NCBI GenBank assembly: GCA_963849485.1
Contig: CAWKIF010000065.1
Span: 1-64,000, forward strand
DNA from: CAVTWJ01 sp963849485
GTDB taxonomy: Bacteria; Oederibacteriota; Muellerivitia; Muellerivitales; Muellerivitaceae
Length of the DNA: 64,000 bases
Direction: 5' to 3'
The notes under the pieces were generated by a model. The model did not search any database, was not told where the DNA came from, and was given only the letters and a program-made list of their open reading frames with translations. Position numbers and translations under genes: made by a program. The number at the start of each line of letters is the position of its first letter. Within the stretch, counting starts at the first letter, position 1. Below, one piece after another: positions 43,157 to 52,625 of the stretch.

Positions 43157-43882
43157 ATGGAACCCACCCGGCTGGTCCTCTTCGACATCGACGGTACGCT
43201 CTTGAGTACATATAGGAAGGGATGGGAAGAACCCTTTACCAGTGCCATCGCGGTTACCTTTAAGGAAATGGGGATTCCCGTCACTATCGACTCTTCGCGT
43301 TTCCGCGCCGGTGGTAAAACCGACCCCCAGATCATTTGGGAACTGCTGGAGGGGAATAATGTTTCCGAGGAGGATTTTCAGCGGGCCATGCCCCAGATCC
43401 AGAAAAGGTACCTGAGGAGCCTACGTGACAAGATTCGCGGTCCCCAGCACGTCCAGTTAAAGCCGGGGGTGGAGGCCCTACTGGAATTTCTGAAGCCCCG
43501 GGAGGACCTGCTTTTGGGGCTCCTCACCGGCAATTTCGAGGAAGGAGCCCGGTATAAACTCGAGACCCACAAGTTGAACCATTATTTCCCCTTCGGGGCC
43601 TTCGGTGACGGGACCAAAAACCGGTCGGATTTGCCTCCCCGGGCCGTAGCCGAGGCCAAGCGCTTGGCAGGCAAGGAATTTCAGGGAAAAGAAATCGTTA
43701 TTATCGGGGATACACCCAACGACATTATCTGCGGAAGACCTTTGCGGGTTCGGACCATCGCCGTGGCTTCCAGCAACTACAATATGGAAGATTTAGCCGC
43801 CGAAAAACCCGATTATCTATTTCAGGACCTGACCGACAAGGAAAAGGTTCTTTCCGCCCTAATAGAGCCACTTCCGGCCTGA
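43157..43882 (+). CDS. HAD-family phosphatase (phosphoglycolate phosphatase-like)
   Basis: A 241-residue haloacid dehalogenase-superfamily hydrolase. Motif I is LFDIDGTLL with the nucleophile Asp, motif II LLTGN, a Lys follows in the second third, and motif IV is IIGDTPNDI. The cap of helices resembles phosphoglycolate phosphatase Gph. It starts six bases after the previous stop, probably in one operon with it. Confidence 0.88.
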   Translation: MEPTRLVLFDIDGTLLSTYRKGWEEPFTSAIAVTFKEMGIPVTIDSSRFRAGGKTDPQIIWELLEGNNVSEEDFQRAMPQIQKRYLRSLRDKIRGPQHVQLKPGVEALLEFLKPREDLLLGLLTGNFEEGARYKLETHKLNHYFPFGAFGDGTKNRSDLPPRAVAEAKRLAGKEFQGKEIVIIGDTPNDIICGRPLRVRTIAVASSNYNMEDLAAEKPDYLFQDLTDKEKVLSALIEPLPA

Positions 43883-43972
43883 TTTTTTAACCTCGAACCT
43901 GTAACCGAAACCTCTCCTCCCCCCTATTCATGAGCACTAGGCGGATTTAGCTTGTTTCAAGGGGAGAGGGCA

Positions 43973-44815
43973 ATGAACTTCAAAGGGTTATTTTTCGGGG
44001 GATTGTTGTTATCAGCGGTCTTGATTGAGATTTCCTGTTCCCATCCCAATAGTACTTCGCCGACTCCCGCCAACCCTACCCCTACCTTTTCGCCAACCGT
44101 CACATTAACGCCTTTGAATAGCTTTACAATCACGACTACGCCGACCCAAACCTTAACACCCACTTCCACGCTTTCTCCTACGGCCACCGGTACCTCTACC
44201 CTGACCTTGTCGCCCACCGCCACGCTTTCACCCACCTCCACCGGGACCGGAACCCAAACCGGAACCCCTTCATACAGCCCCACACAAACATTGACCCTCA
44301 CGCTCACGAATACACCCACGCAAACTTTGACACCCACGGTCAGTGAAACTACCACTATCACCTTGTCCCCGACGGTCACTGACACTCCCACCTTCACACT
44401 TACCGTCACCGTGACGGACACCATTACCCTCACACTTACGCCGACAATTACCGCCACCGCCGCTCCCCAAACCATCACCGTCTCCACGGCTTCGGTTTCC
44501 AGCAGCATTTCGTCCAGCGGGTTCATCTACACGGCGAACGGGGCCACGACCATGAGCGGCGGCGCCTTGAGCATGAACGCCCACGTGAACGATTCGATCA
44601 TCCTGCCCTCCAGCAGCACCCATCCCTTGTGGTTTGACGGCGGCTCCTCAAGCTGCCTGGTGACGGGGGGAACCTCCAGCGGGCCGGTGACTTATCAGTT
44701 CCTTTCGGCGGGGACCTATTATTTCCACTGTGGCAACCATGCCCGCACCTGTGCCACGGGGGCCTGCGGCTCGACCAATTGCACGGCCATGGCGGGAACC
44801 GTCACAGTTAATTAG
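43973..44815 (+). CDS. Cupredoxin lipoprotein on a Thr/Pro-rich stalk
   Basis: 280 residues: a lipoprotein signal with Cys22, a Thr/Pro/Ser-rich stalk (about 25-165), and a C-terminal cupredoxin domain (about 168-280). The type 1 copper ligands are visible as His217 (THPLWF), Cys253 and His256 (YYFHCGNHA), with Met273 as the axial ligand. It is a lipid-anchored electron carrier. The ATG at 43973 has GGGGAGAGGG upstream. The next gene encodes a cytochrome on a much longer stalk of the same kind, so the two may exchange electrons. Confidence 0.8.
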   Translation: MNFKGLFFGGLLLSAVLIEISCSHPNSTSPTPANPTPTFSPTVTLTPLNSFTITTTPTQTLTPTSTLSPTATGTSTLTLSPTATLSPTSTGTGTQTGTPSYSPTQTLTLTLTNTPTQTLTPTVSETTTITLSPTVTDTPTFTLTVTVTDTITLTLTPTITATAAPQTITVSTASVSSSISSSGFIYTANGATTMSGGALSMNAHVNDSIILPSSSTHPLWFDGGSSSCLVTGGTSSGPVTYQFLSAGTYYFHCGNHARTCATGACGSTNCTAMAGTVTVN

Positions 44816-44852
44816 TTCAATCCACTTTGGTTTTGGGTTTCCGGGGGACGTC

Positions 44853-47213
44853 GTGAAATTAAGGGGAACTTTTTCAATCTTTATATCGTTATTGGGGATA
44901 GTCTCAGCCATATCCTGCACCCGTTCCATACAGGTTTCACCCACCAGCCCGTCGGGTAACCCTACCTCAACGATGACAGCATTCGCTGGTACGGCGACCC
45001 CCACAACCACACCGACCTTTGCCTTGGTTTGGACCCTAACACCCAGTCCCACCCTGACCCTGGCATCTACTTACTCACCCACTCCCAGCCCGACCCAAAC
45101 CCCGGTTTTTAGTCTAACGCCCAGCCTCAGCCCGACATTCTCCATGAGCCCAACCCCTGCTTTTTCCCCAACGGTCACCAACCCTTTCACAACCACATCG
45201 ACTCCAGCTTTCACCTTTTCCCCAACCGTCACGTATACGACGGTTCCGACGGATACATCTACCGGGTCATTCACCCCGACCACGACTGAAAGTCCCAATC
45301 CAACCGGCACTACCACCGTGGTTTTCACTTCGACGTCTTCGATTTTACCGACGAACACAACCACACCCACCCTATCGGCGACGGACACCCAATCAGGGAC
45401 ACCCATCCCCAGTTTCACCTCTTCCACTACCCCCGCCTTTTCGCCCAGCGTGACGGAAAGCCCAACGTCCTCTGGTACGCCTACCTCCGGGTTCACCTCA
45501 ACGGTGACACCGGTGCCTACGGATACTTTCACTGACGTTCCGACGGATACCGAGACCCCGGCACCCACCATTACTTTGATCACTTCCGATACTTCCACGC
45601 CCGCTTTTACGCCGACCTTTACGGAAAGCCCAGCTTTTACCTTCACCGCCGTCCTAACCGCGACAACGACAAACACATCCTTTCCGACGGGGACCCCCAC
45701 ATCGACCGGCAGTCCGACCGTGACTTTAACCTCAACGGAAAGCCCAACGCCCACGAACACCTATACCGGGACACCGACGGGTACGGAATCCGGTACGGTA
45801 ACGCCTACGCTCACGACGACTCCCAGTTTGACCCCCACCCTCACTTTATCGCCGACAACCACCGTCAGCCCGACTCCCACCTTGACGCTAGCGCCTTCCC
45901 TCACTCTTACAACGACCGTTTCGCCTACCTTCACCTTTTCCACGACCCATAGCCCCTCGATGACCATGACTTCGACCCCAACTTCCACCTTGATGTTTTC
46001 AACGACGCCCACCCTGTCCTTTACCCTTACCTCCACGGATACACCCCTGTCCACTTCCACTGTCACTCCGGCGCATACGGCGACAGCCACATCCAGCCCT
46101 TCGGTTTCCGCGACCTATAGCGCCACTGCCTCTTCTACGGCGACCTTGACCGTCACTTTGAGCCCGAGCGTCACGCCGACCAAAACGTCTTCTCCGGCAT
46201 TAACCCCCACGAATACCGGTAGTTCCACAGCCACGCCAGCGTTCACGATGACGGATACGGATACCTCCACCCCCACCGTGACATTTACCCGTACCGCCAC
46301 CCCGAGTTCAACCGCCACAGCTACCAATACTTCCTCTCCGGTCTTTACGCCTACGGTTACTAGTAGTTCCACATCCACGCCGGTACTGACGATGACCACC
46401 ACGGGCACCTCCACCCTCACCATGACTTTCACCCGTACGGCCACCCCGACCTCAACGGCATCCCTCACCCCGACGGGGACCCAGACCGGCACCCCCACCC
46501 GAACCGCGGTATTTACACCGACCTACTCCTCCACGGCGACTTCCACATCCACCGTGGCCAATACCGGGACCCCGACTTCGACCCTAACAACAACCAGTAC
46601 TTATTCTCCCGTCTTTACGCCCACCTTTACCCGAAGTTCCACCGCCACACCCACCTGGACGATGACCATTACGGGAACAGCCACCCCCACAGCGACTTTC
46701 ACTCAAACCCTGATTCCCAGTTCGACCGCGTCCCTCACCCGCACCTCTACCGCGTCCGTCACCCCGACGCTTTCCATGACTCCCACCCACACCCATAGCC
46801 CCACGATGACAGCCACCCCCACGGCTACACCGACGGGCACAACCATGGCGACGGTTACCATCACACCGACCGTGGTTTCTTTCTCCCAGACTATCTACCC
46901 CCTGATTTCAGCTAATTGCTTCAGTTGCCACGCCAACGGCGCTTCTTCAGGCGGGATGAGCCTGGGCAATCCGGCCAGCGTGGCCACCGTGTACCAAGCC
47001 TGGCTCGGAACGGGCTCCGGCGCCACGGCCAGCACGACCAACAACTGCGGCATAACCGATTACATCCTTCCCGGGAACCCGGCTTCCAGCCTGGTCCTCC
47101 AAAAGCTGAACGGTTCTTGCGCCCCCCAAATGCCTTTGGGGGGCACCGCCTTCACCGCCGGTGAGATCGCCGAATTTACCAACTGGATCAACGCCGGCGC
47201 GCCCAACAATTAA
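44853..47213 (+). CDS. Monoheme cytochrome c lipoprotein on a giant mucin-like stalk
   Basis: 786 residues starting at a GTG with GGGGGA upstream. The lipobox places Cys22 at the start of the mature protein. Residues about 30-675 are almost entirely Thr, Pro and Ser in short TPT/STP repeats, a mucin-like extended stalk. The C-terminal domain (about 680-786) is a cytochrome c-like fold with heme motif CFSCH (689-693) and a distal Met760 in PQMPLGG. It resembles the short cytochrome domains found in Planctomycetes. The stalk could hold the heme hundreds of angstroms from the membrane. It lies 37 bases after the cupredoxin gene. Confidence 0.85.
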   Translation: MKLRGTFSIFISLLGIVSAISCTRSIQVSPTSPSGNPTSTMTAFAGTATPTTTPTFALVWTLTPSPTLTLASTYSPTPSPTQTPVFSLTPSLSPTFSMSPTPAFSPTVTNPFTTTSTPAFTFSPTVTYTTVPTDTSTGSFTPTTTESPNPTGTTTVVFTSTSSILPTNTTTPTLSATDTQSGTPIPSFTSSTTPAFSPSVTESPTSSGTPTSGFTSTVTPVPTDTFTDVPTDTETPAPTITLITSDTSTPAFTPTFTESPAFTFTAVLTATTTNTSFPTGTPTSTGSPTVTLTSTESPTPTNTYTGTPTGTESGTVTPTLTTTPSLTPTLTLSPTTTVSPTPTLTLAPSLTLTTTVSPTFTFSTTHSPSMTMTSTPTSTLMFSTTPTLSFTLTSTDTPLSTSTVTPAHTATATSSPSVSATYSATASSTATLTVTLSPSVTPTKTSSPALTPTNTGSSTATPAFTMTDTDTSTPTVTFTRTATPSSTATATNTSSPVFTPTVTSSSTSTPVLTMTTTGTSTLTMTFTRTATPTSTASLTPTGTQTGTPTRTAVFTPTYSSTATSTSTVANTGTPTSTLTTTSTYSPVFTPTFTRSSTATPTWTMTITGTATPTATFTQTLIPSSTASLTRTSTASVTPTLSMTPTHTHSPTMTATPTATPTGTTMATVTITPTVVSFSQTIYPLISANCFSCHANGASSGGMSLGNPASVATVYQAWLGTGSGATASTTNNCGITDYILPGNPASSLVLQKLNGSCAPQMPLGGTAFTAGEIAEFTNWINAGAPNN

Positions 47214-47231
47214 AAAGGCCAACAAAACCTA

Positions 47232-47352
47232 TTTCACCGCGAAGACGCGAAGAACGCCAAGGACAACGAAAAATGAGTAAGCAAAAGAAACATAAAATTT
47301 CGCATTAATTTTTTACTTTCTTGGTTTCCTTCGCGTCTTCGCGGTTCAAATT
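47232..47352. repeat. Dispersed inverted repeat, copy 1
   Basis: The outer arms TTTCACCGCGAAGACGCGAAG and CTTCGCGTCTTCGCGGT pair over about 17 bases around a loose AT-rich centre. Two relatives occur at 48678 and 58449. No coding capacity is seen. Confidence 0.7.
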
Positions 47353-47470
47353 GTCTTCGGTTTTGATTTTGTTATAGACCCTGAGTTTTACCCCCAAAAA
47401 CTTTCTTGCAAAAACCCTTTCCGGCCCCGAAGATTAAAAAAGACCACAACCAATGGAAAAGGGGAAATTC

Positions 47471-48304
47471 ATGACGACTCATATACGCCTGGCCCACAGC
47501 CCGGACGCGGACGACGCTTTCATGTTCTACGGGCTCGCCAAGGGCAAGATCGACACCGAGGGCATCGAGTACGAGCACGTTTTGAAGGATATCCAGACCC
47601 TCAACGACTGGGCCCGGGAAGGGCGCATGGAAGTGACGGCCATCTCGGCCCACGCCTACGCTTACGTGAAGGAAAAGTACGACGTCCTAACCCACGGGGG
47701 GAGCATCGGGCGCAATTACGGCCCCATGGTGGTGGCCACCGAGCCCATGACCATCGAGCAGTTGAAAGGCCGTAAGATCGCCGTACCGGGCAAACTCACC
47801 AGCGCCTACCTGGCTTTGAGGCTTTGCCTGCCCGATTTCGTGGAAGTGGTCATGGATTTCGACCGCATCATGGACGAGGTTGTGAAGGGTACGGTTGAGG
47901 CGGGTCTGTTGATCCACGAGGGCCAGCTCACCTACAAAGACAAGGGATTACACAAGATCCTCGAACTGGGCGAATGGTGGTTCAAAAAGACAGGAATGGT
48001 CCTGCCCATGGGCCTTAACGCTATTCGCAAAGATCTTTCCCCGGACGTGAAGGCAAAAGTTTCCAGGCACCTCAAGCAATCGATCCTATTTTCCCTTGAG
48101 AACCGGGACGCGGCCCTCGATTACGCTTTGGGGTTTGGCCGGGGTCTTTCGCGCGACGTGGCGGACAAGTTCGTCGGAATGTGGGTGAACGACCGAACGG
48201 TCGATATGGGCGAAGAAGGCCAAAAGGCGGTCCGGCTTTTCCTGCAAGAAGGGGAGAAGATGAAACTGATCCCCCCTGTCGGCGAGGTTGTGTTTGTCGA
48301 TTGA
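47471..48304 (+). CDS. mqnD: 1,4-dihydroxy-6-naphthoate synthase (futalosine menaquinone pathway)
   Basis: A 277-residue enzyme of the futalosine route, converting cyclic dehypoxanthinyl futalosine to 1,4-dihydroxy-6-naphthoate. The start LAHSPDADDAFMFYGLAKG is the MqnD signature. The binding-protein-like fold continues with LKGRKIAVPGKLTSAYLAL, and Glu and Arg positions are normal. AAGGGGA seven bases upstream decides the ATG at 47471 over 47453. It suggests menaquinone-based respiration. Confidence 0.9.
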   Translation: MTTHIRLAHSPDADDAFMFYGLAKGKIDTEGIEYEHVLKDIQTLNDWAREGRMEVTAISAHAYAYVKEKYDVLTHGGSIGRNYGPMVVATEPMTIEQLKGRKIAVPGKLTSAYLALRLCLPDFVEVVMDFDRIMDEVVKGTVEAGLLIHEGQLTYKDKGLHKILELGEWWFKKTGMVLPMGLNAIRKDLSPDVKAKVSRHLKQSILFSLENRDAALDYALGFGRGLSRDVADKFVGMWVNDRTVDMGEEGQKAVRLFLQEGEKMKLIPPVGEVVFVD

Positions 48305-48671
48305 TAAAAGGTCTTCCGGTGATGCCAAAAGCCAATCGATAAAGGCTAATAGCTGGTCTTTGTACATTGCCGAATGTTCGGATGGTACCTACTACACCGG
48401 CATCGCCAAGGACGTAACCAAACGCATTGAGGCCCACAACGCGGGCAAGGGAAGCAAATACACCGCGACCCACGGGCCGGTGCGGCTAGTCTTCCAGGAG
48501 CCCCAAGGCGATTATTCCACCGCCCTGAGGCGTGAATACCAAGTTAAGCACATCCCCAAGACCCGTAAAAAACGATTCGTGGAGGGTGAAACCCTCCCCC
48601 CGCCGGATGAAAAAGGGAAAATGCCCTTCCAAAAAGAGAAAAAACCCAAAAAGAAAAACAAGAGATTTTAA
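48288..48671 (+). CDS. GIY-YIG domain protein
   Basis: A 127-residue protein with a GIY-YIG nuclease domain of the UPF0213/YhbQ type: WSLYIAECSDGTYYTGIAKDVTKRIEAHNAGKGSKYT, then a Glu and a basic tail of about 35 residues (Lys-rich). The domain may cleave or repair DNA, but YhbQ-like functions remain unclear. The start is a TTG inside the mqnD end; no better in-frame start exists before the domain. Confidence 0.8.
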   Translation: MCLSIDKRSSGDAKSQSIKANSWSLYIAECSDGTYYTGIAKDVTKRIEAHNAGKGSKYTATHGPVRLVFQEPQGDYSTALRREYQVKHIPKTRKKRFVEGETLPPPDEKGKMPFQKEKKPKKKNKRF

Positions 48672-48677
48672 AACCCA

Positions 48678-48795
48678 TTTCACCGCCAAGACGCTAAGTC
48701 CGCCAAGAAAAAAATATGAAGATGATTTTTAGACCGTTTTTTGGGTTCTCTAAATCTTGAGCTGTTCTTGGCGCCTTGGCGTCTTGGCGGTGAAA
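48678..48795. repeat. Dispersed inverted repeat, copy 2
   Basis: TTTCACCGCCAAGACGC at the left and GCGTCTTGGCGGTGAAA at the right pair perfectly over 17 bases. The centre is AT-rich. Same family as the copies at 47232 and 58449. Confidence 0.75.
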
Positions 48796-48866
48796 ATTGC
48801 TTTTTTGGTTTTTGTTTTAGAAATCCCCTGTTGGCTCATTCCGCCGTTTAAGGTACAGTTCACCTT

Positions 48867-49652
48867 ATGAACCAGCCACAGTCCCCCCTGGAAGTCGGCG
48901 CGGCCCTGATCTATGAGAACGGGCGCTACCTGATCACCCAACGCCTGCCGGAGGATTCCTTCGGGGGTTACTGGGAACTGCCCGGCGGAAAGAAAGAACC
49001 CAACGAGTCGCTGGAACAATGCGTGGTGCGGGAACTGAAGGAAGAGCTGGGCATCGAAGTCTACATCCGCAAATTCTACAAGATCGTCAATTACCATTAC
49101 CCCAGCCGCGCTGTCCGGCTCAACATCTTCCTTTGTGGGGTGAAGAGCGGGGTTCCCCAAAAGATCGAGGTGGCCGATTTCGCCTGGGTGGCACCCCAAG
49201 ACCTGCCCACCTACAACTTCCCCGAGGCGGACCAGACCCTGATCGAAGAAGTCATGAAGAAAGATTGGGCCGCGGACGAGCACGCCAAGTACCTCCATGA
49301 GTACCTGGAAGGGATTCGTCTGTTTAACGACGGCTTTTATTTCGAGTGCCACGAAATGATCGAGGATATCTGGATGAAGGTGGAGGGGCTGGACAAGCTT
49401 CATTATCAGGCCATCATCCAAGTGGCAGTGGGCATCCATCACTATAAGAATGGTAACTGGCCGGGGGCCATGGGAATGTATGAGAAGGCATTGGCCAAGT
49501 GGAACCAGCTTCCCGAAACTTATTTGGGGTTGAGCATCGTCAAGCTCAAGGAAGACTTCGGATTATTCTTCGGCACCATCCAAAAAGCTGGCGCCCATGG
49601 CATGCAACATGTTCCGGAAAGTTCAATACCGAAGATCAATTTACCGGAGTGA
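48867..49652 (+). CDS. Nudix hydrolase fused to DUF309
   Basis: 261 residues. The N-terminal Nudix domain (about 1-135) has a complete Nudix box at 41-63 (GKKEPNE... RELKEELGI), as in MutT-type enzymes that remove oxidised nucleoside triphosphates. The C-terminal DUF309 domain (about 143-205) has GIRLFNDGFYFECHEMIEDIWM, a small helical domain of unknown function with conserved Glu and His. The fusion is unusual in my experience. A terminal extension of about 50 residues follows. Confidence 0.85.
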   Translation: MNQPQSPLEVGAALIYENGRYLITQRLPEDSFGGYWELPGGKKEPNESLEQCVVRELKEELGIEVYIRKFYKIVNYHYPSRAVRLNIFLCGVKSGVPQKIEVADFAWVAPQDLPTYNFPEADQTLIEEVMKKDWAADEHAKYLHEYLEGIRLFNDGFYFECHEMIEDIWMKVEGLDKLHYQAIIQVAVGIHHYKNGNWPGAMGMYEKALAKWNQLPETYLGLSIVKLKEDFGLFFGTIQKAGAHGMQHVPESSIPKINLPE

Positions 49653-49740
49653 TAGAATTAGTAGGCCGCGACGGGGACCCGTTGTGGACGATAATTTAAC
49701 GGTTTTTCTTTACCTTGGAATTTCTCCGTCTTCGCTTTTC

Positions 49741-52380
49741 TCATTTTAAAACCAGCAATTTCCCCGTGACGGTTTGCTTCTTCCCCAGCCCTTCCACTTC
49801 CAGGACATAGTAGTAAAGGCCATTGGAAAGGCCACCCATGTTCAACGAAAAGTTGTTGTTCCCGGCAGTCGCATGGCATTGGGCCTGCCTAACCTTGCGG
49901 AAGGATACGGTGAAGATTTTCAGGGTTACCTGGGAGGCGTTTTGGGAAAGGCTGTAGGGAAAAGTGACATGGCCTCCAGTGGTCGAGGGATTAGGGTAAG
50001 GGGCTTGGGCATAGAGAAGTTGTGAGGGGTCAATGGTGGGTGTGCAGGTGAAGCCTGGAAAGCCGCAGGGAAGGGGGGTATAGGTTAGGGTTAAGGACAC
50101 TGTGGGGGTGGGCGTGATGGTTGGGGTCGAAGTAAGGGTGATGGTGGGCGTCTGGGTGCGGGTAGAAGTGGGGGTTGGAGTCATAGTAATGGAAGGAGTA
50201 GAGGTGGGGGTATAGGTAGAAGTAATGCTTGAGGTCACCGTGGGGGTAGGAGTAATGGTAGGTGTCGAAGTAACGCTTGGAGAAGGGGTAATGGTAGGCG
50301 TGGGAGATAGGGTAAAGGTAAAAGTGGGTGAGGTGGTTTTTGTCGGCGAGAGGGTGAAGGTTCCGGTGGGCGTGAGACAATTGGACAGGGTGACATCATT
50401 GATGTACCAACCCCTTGCGTTGTTGGGGGAACTGTCAGTGTTAACAACGAATTGGATTTGGATAGAGCCAAATGTGACGGGAGCCAAAGGAACTTGCTCC
50501 AAAACCCAGCCTCCCGAGGAAGTAGAGGAGGTGGACCAGAGATTTTCCCAGTTGTTGTTATTGTAGGGCGCCCATTGAACGGAGAGGGTGTCACCTCCGT
50601 CGGTCTGCCACCAAGTATAGAAGTTCAATGTGTCGGTAGGATCGCACACGATGTAAACATACCCGCTTGGACTTGTTAAAGTACCCGCGTTGGAAGCTCC
50701 AGTGGCGTAGGTGCAGGTTGCATCGATGCCATAATAGGCAGACCAAAGGTGGATAAAACTGTTGGAGCAGGGGGAGACACTATCTTCCACGGGGTGCCAA
50801 AGCCCGGTGAAGTTCCAACCGGTGAACGGCCCGTAATTAGGTGTGGCGGTAGGGGTTGGCGTCAAAGTCCAGGTGCTGCCGAGGGCGACCGAGGAAATTT
50901 CATTGGAAGCCACTGTAGTGTTGCCCTGGGCGTCGATGGCCTGAGTGATGTAATAGTATGTGATACCGGGGTCGGCGGTGGTATCGGTAAAGGAAAGGGT
51001 GGATCCATTGGCAGTATATCCTACGGCGGTGTAGGGTCCTCCAGTGACATTGGAACGAGAAATGAGGTAGTCCGCTGTGGAGAAAGCAGTGGTTTGGGGG
51101 GCGACCCAGTTAAGGGAGATTTGGTTAGTCGATGGTGAAGCGGTAAGGGAAGAAGCAGGCCTGATGGCGGCTAAAGCCCTGTGACAATTCATTTGGCCCC
51201 AGCCAGTGTACTGATTGAAACCACCTCCTAAGGTGTCGGCGGTAGTATAGAGGTCCTGTGTGACGGCGGCAGGTGAAAGACCTTGGTCAAGAAGAATGGC
51301 GACCATGGCTGAAACTTGGGGAGCTGCTGCTGAAGTCCCATTACCACCACCTATACAAGTAACGCAGGAATAGGAAGGCGCGGTAATTCCACCACAAACA
51401 GGTACAACCAATCCGATCCAAGAACCATAATTGGAAAAAGAGCATCTAGTTTCTGTGTTGTCCACGGCACCAACCCCTATGGCGTAGGGATCGCTCGCTG
51501 GACTATATTGGGTACCGTTTCCATCGTTACCCATTCCGCCTACTACAAGACTACCGTTTTGCCAAGCATCGGAACTTTCAGCCGAGAATTCACCTGGGAC
51601 TGTTACAAAACTACAATTGATAGATTTAGCGCCATTGTTAATGGCGTATTCAATCCCTTCGGCACTGGTTAAATCATTAGCAGTGCTTCCTAGAGCTTCG
51701 ACAATTAATAATGAACAATTGGCACAAATTCCAACACCTCCTAGATTATTGTTTGTGTCAGCGCTAGCGATTCCAGCAACGATAGTTCCGTGACCGATTG
51801 TATCGGTGACATCACTGCTATCAGTTATGAGGTTGTAACTATTAGGGTCGATCTTCCCAATGAATTCTTCGTGAGTGACTAGTGCACCAGTATCTACAAT
51901 GGCGATTTTGGCCGATGACCGACCTAACGAAGCATTAGCTATCCAAGGGTCCGGATCATTCCAGGCTTGATCCATGTGCATTTGATTCACGTTCCATTCG
52001 TTGCTTCCATCTTGGTAATCGGGGTCATTGGGGAATGGGTAAGGGGTATAGGAAAGAAGATAAACCCTATAATTGGGGTGGACTCTTTTGAAAAAAGAAT
52101 TTTGTTTCAGGGTTTCGACATAATCGAGAACTTTTCCATCAGGGACTTTAAGGACCAAGCTGTGTATACGCGGAGCTTTGTGGAGAATTTCATATCCCAG
52201 TCCTTGGACAAAGGTTTCTTGTTGTACATTGGTAACATTTGATTTGAATTGCACAACCACCTGGCCGTCAATGAACAATTCTCGACCGTTTGCATCCAAT
52301 GGCACTGAAACGGCGAAGGCCAGAAGGGGCATTAAGCCGGATATCGTTCCCAGAAGCAAAATGAAGTGTTTTAGGTTCAA
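49741..52380 (-). CDS. Secreted subtilisin-like protease with FnIII, PT-rich linker and C-terminal FlgD-like domain
   Basis: 879 residues: signal peptide (1-23), I9-type propeptide (about 35-110), subtilase domain with Asp163 (IAIVDTGALV), His197 (GHGTIVAGI) and Ser350 (GTSAAAPQ), an FnIII-like domain (about 430-500), a beta-sandwich around residues 510-650, a Thr/Pro linker (about 660-770) and a C-terminal FlgD/T9SS-like domain starting YPNPSTTGG. The last domain is the same type as in the esterase at 17.5 kb, so both should share an export or anchoring route. Confidence 0.9.
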   Translation of the reverse strand: MNLKHFILLLGTISGLMPLLAFAVSVPLDANGRELFIDGQVVVQFKSNVTNVQQETFVQGLGYEILHKAPRIHSLVLKVPDGKVLDYVETLKQNSFFKRVHPNYRVYLLSYTPYPFPNDPDYQDGSNEWNVNQMHMDQAWNDPDPWIANASLGRSSAKIAIVDTGALVTHEEFIGKIDPNSYNLITDSSDVTDTIGHGTIVAGIASADTNNNLGGVGICANCSLLIVEALGSTANDLTSAEGIEYAINNGAKSINCSFVTVPGEFSAESSDAWQNGSLVVGGMGNDGNGTQYSPASDPYAIGVGAVDNTETRCSFSNYGSWIGLVVPVCGGITAPSYSCVTCIGGGNGTSAAAPQVSAMVAILLDQGLSPAAVTQDLYTTADTLGGGFNQYTGWGQMNCHRALAAIRPASSLTASPSTNQISLNWVAPQTTAFSTADYLISRSNVTGGPYTAVGYTANGSTLSFTDTTADPGITYYYITQAIDAQGNTTVASNEISSVALGSTWTLTPTPTATPNYGPFTGWNFTGLWHPVEDSVSPCSNSFIHLWSAYYGIDATCTYATGASNAGTLTSPSGYVYIVCDPTDTLNFYTWWQTDGGDTLSVQWAPYNNNNWENLWSTSSTSSGGWVLEQVPLAPVTFGSIQIQFVVNTDSSPNNARGWYINDVTLSNCLTPTGTFTLSPTKTTSPTFTFTLSPTPTITPSPSVTSTPTITPTPTVTSSITSTYTPTSTPSITMTPTPTSTRTQTPTITLTSTPTITPTPTVSLTLTYTPLPCGFPGFTCTPTIDPSQLLYAQAPYPNPSTTGGHVTFPYSLSQNASQVTLKIFTVSFRKVRQAQCHATAGNNNFSLNMGGLSNGLYYYVLEVEGLGKKQTVTGKLLVLK

Positions 52381-52625
52381 ATATTTTTCTCGCCTACTAC
52401 ATCAAAAATCTTTTATGGCAATTTTATACCCATAAAATGAGATGATCTTGAAAGATTGTTTTTTCTATTTGTACATCAACCCTTAGCCAAACGCCTTGTG
52501 GAAGTAGTTCAGGAACCCCTTTTTACTTACCGTTCGCAATATTACCATTAGCAGTCCACAGGACTGATAAGAACGTAAACCACTGATACTTCAAAAGGGA
52601 GACCCAGGTTGGATAGCAGGAAGGG

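Noticed and set aside
45071..46796. Long Val/Gly-rich minus-strand frames opposite the Thr/Pro stalk
   Set aside because: They are mirror translations of the TPT repeats; no start signal or family pattern.
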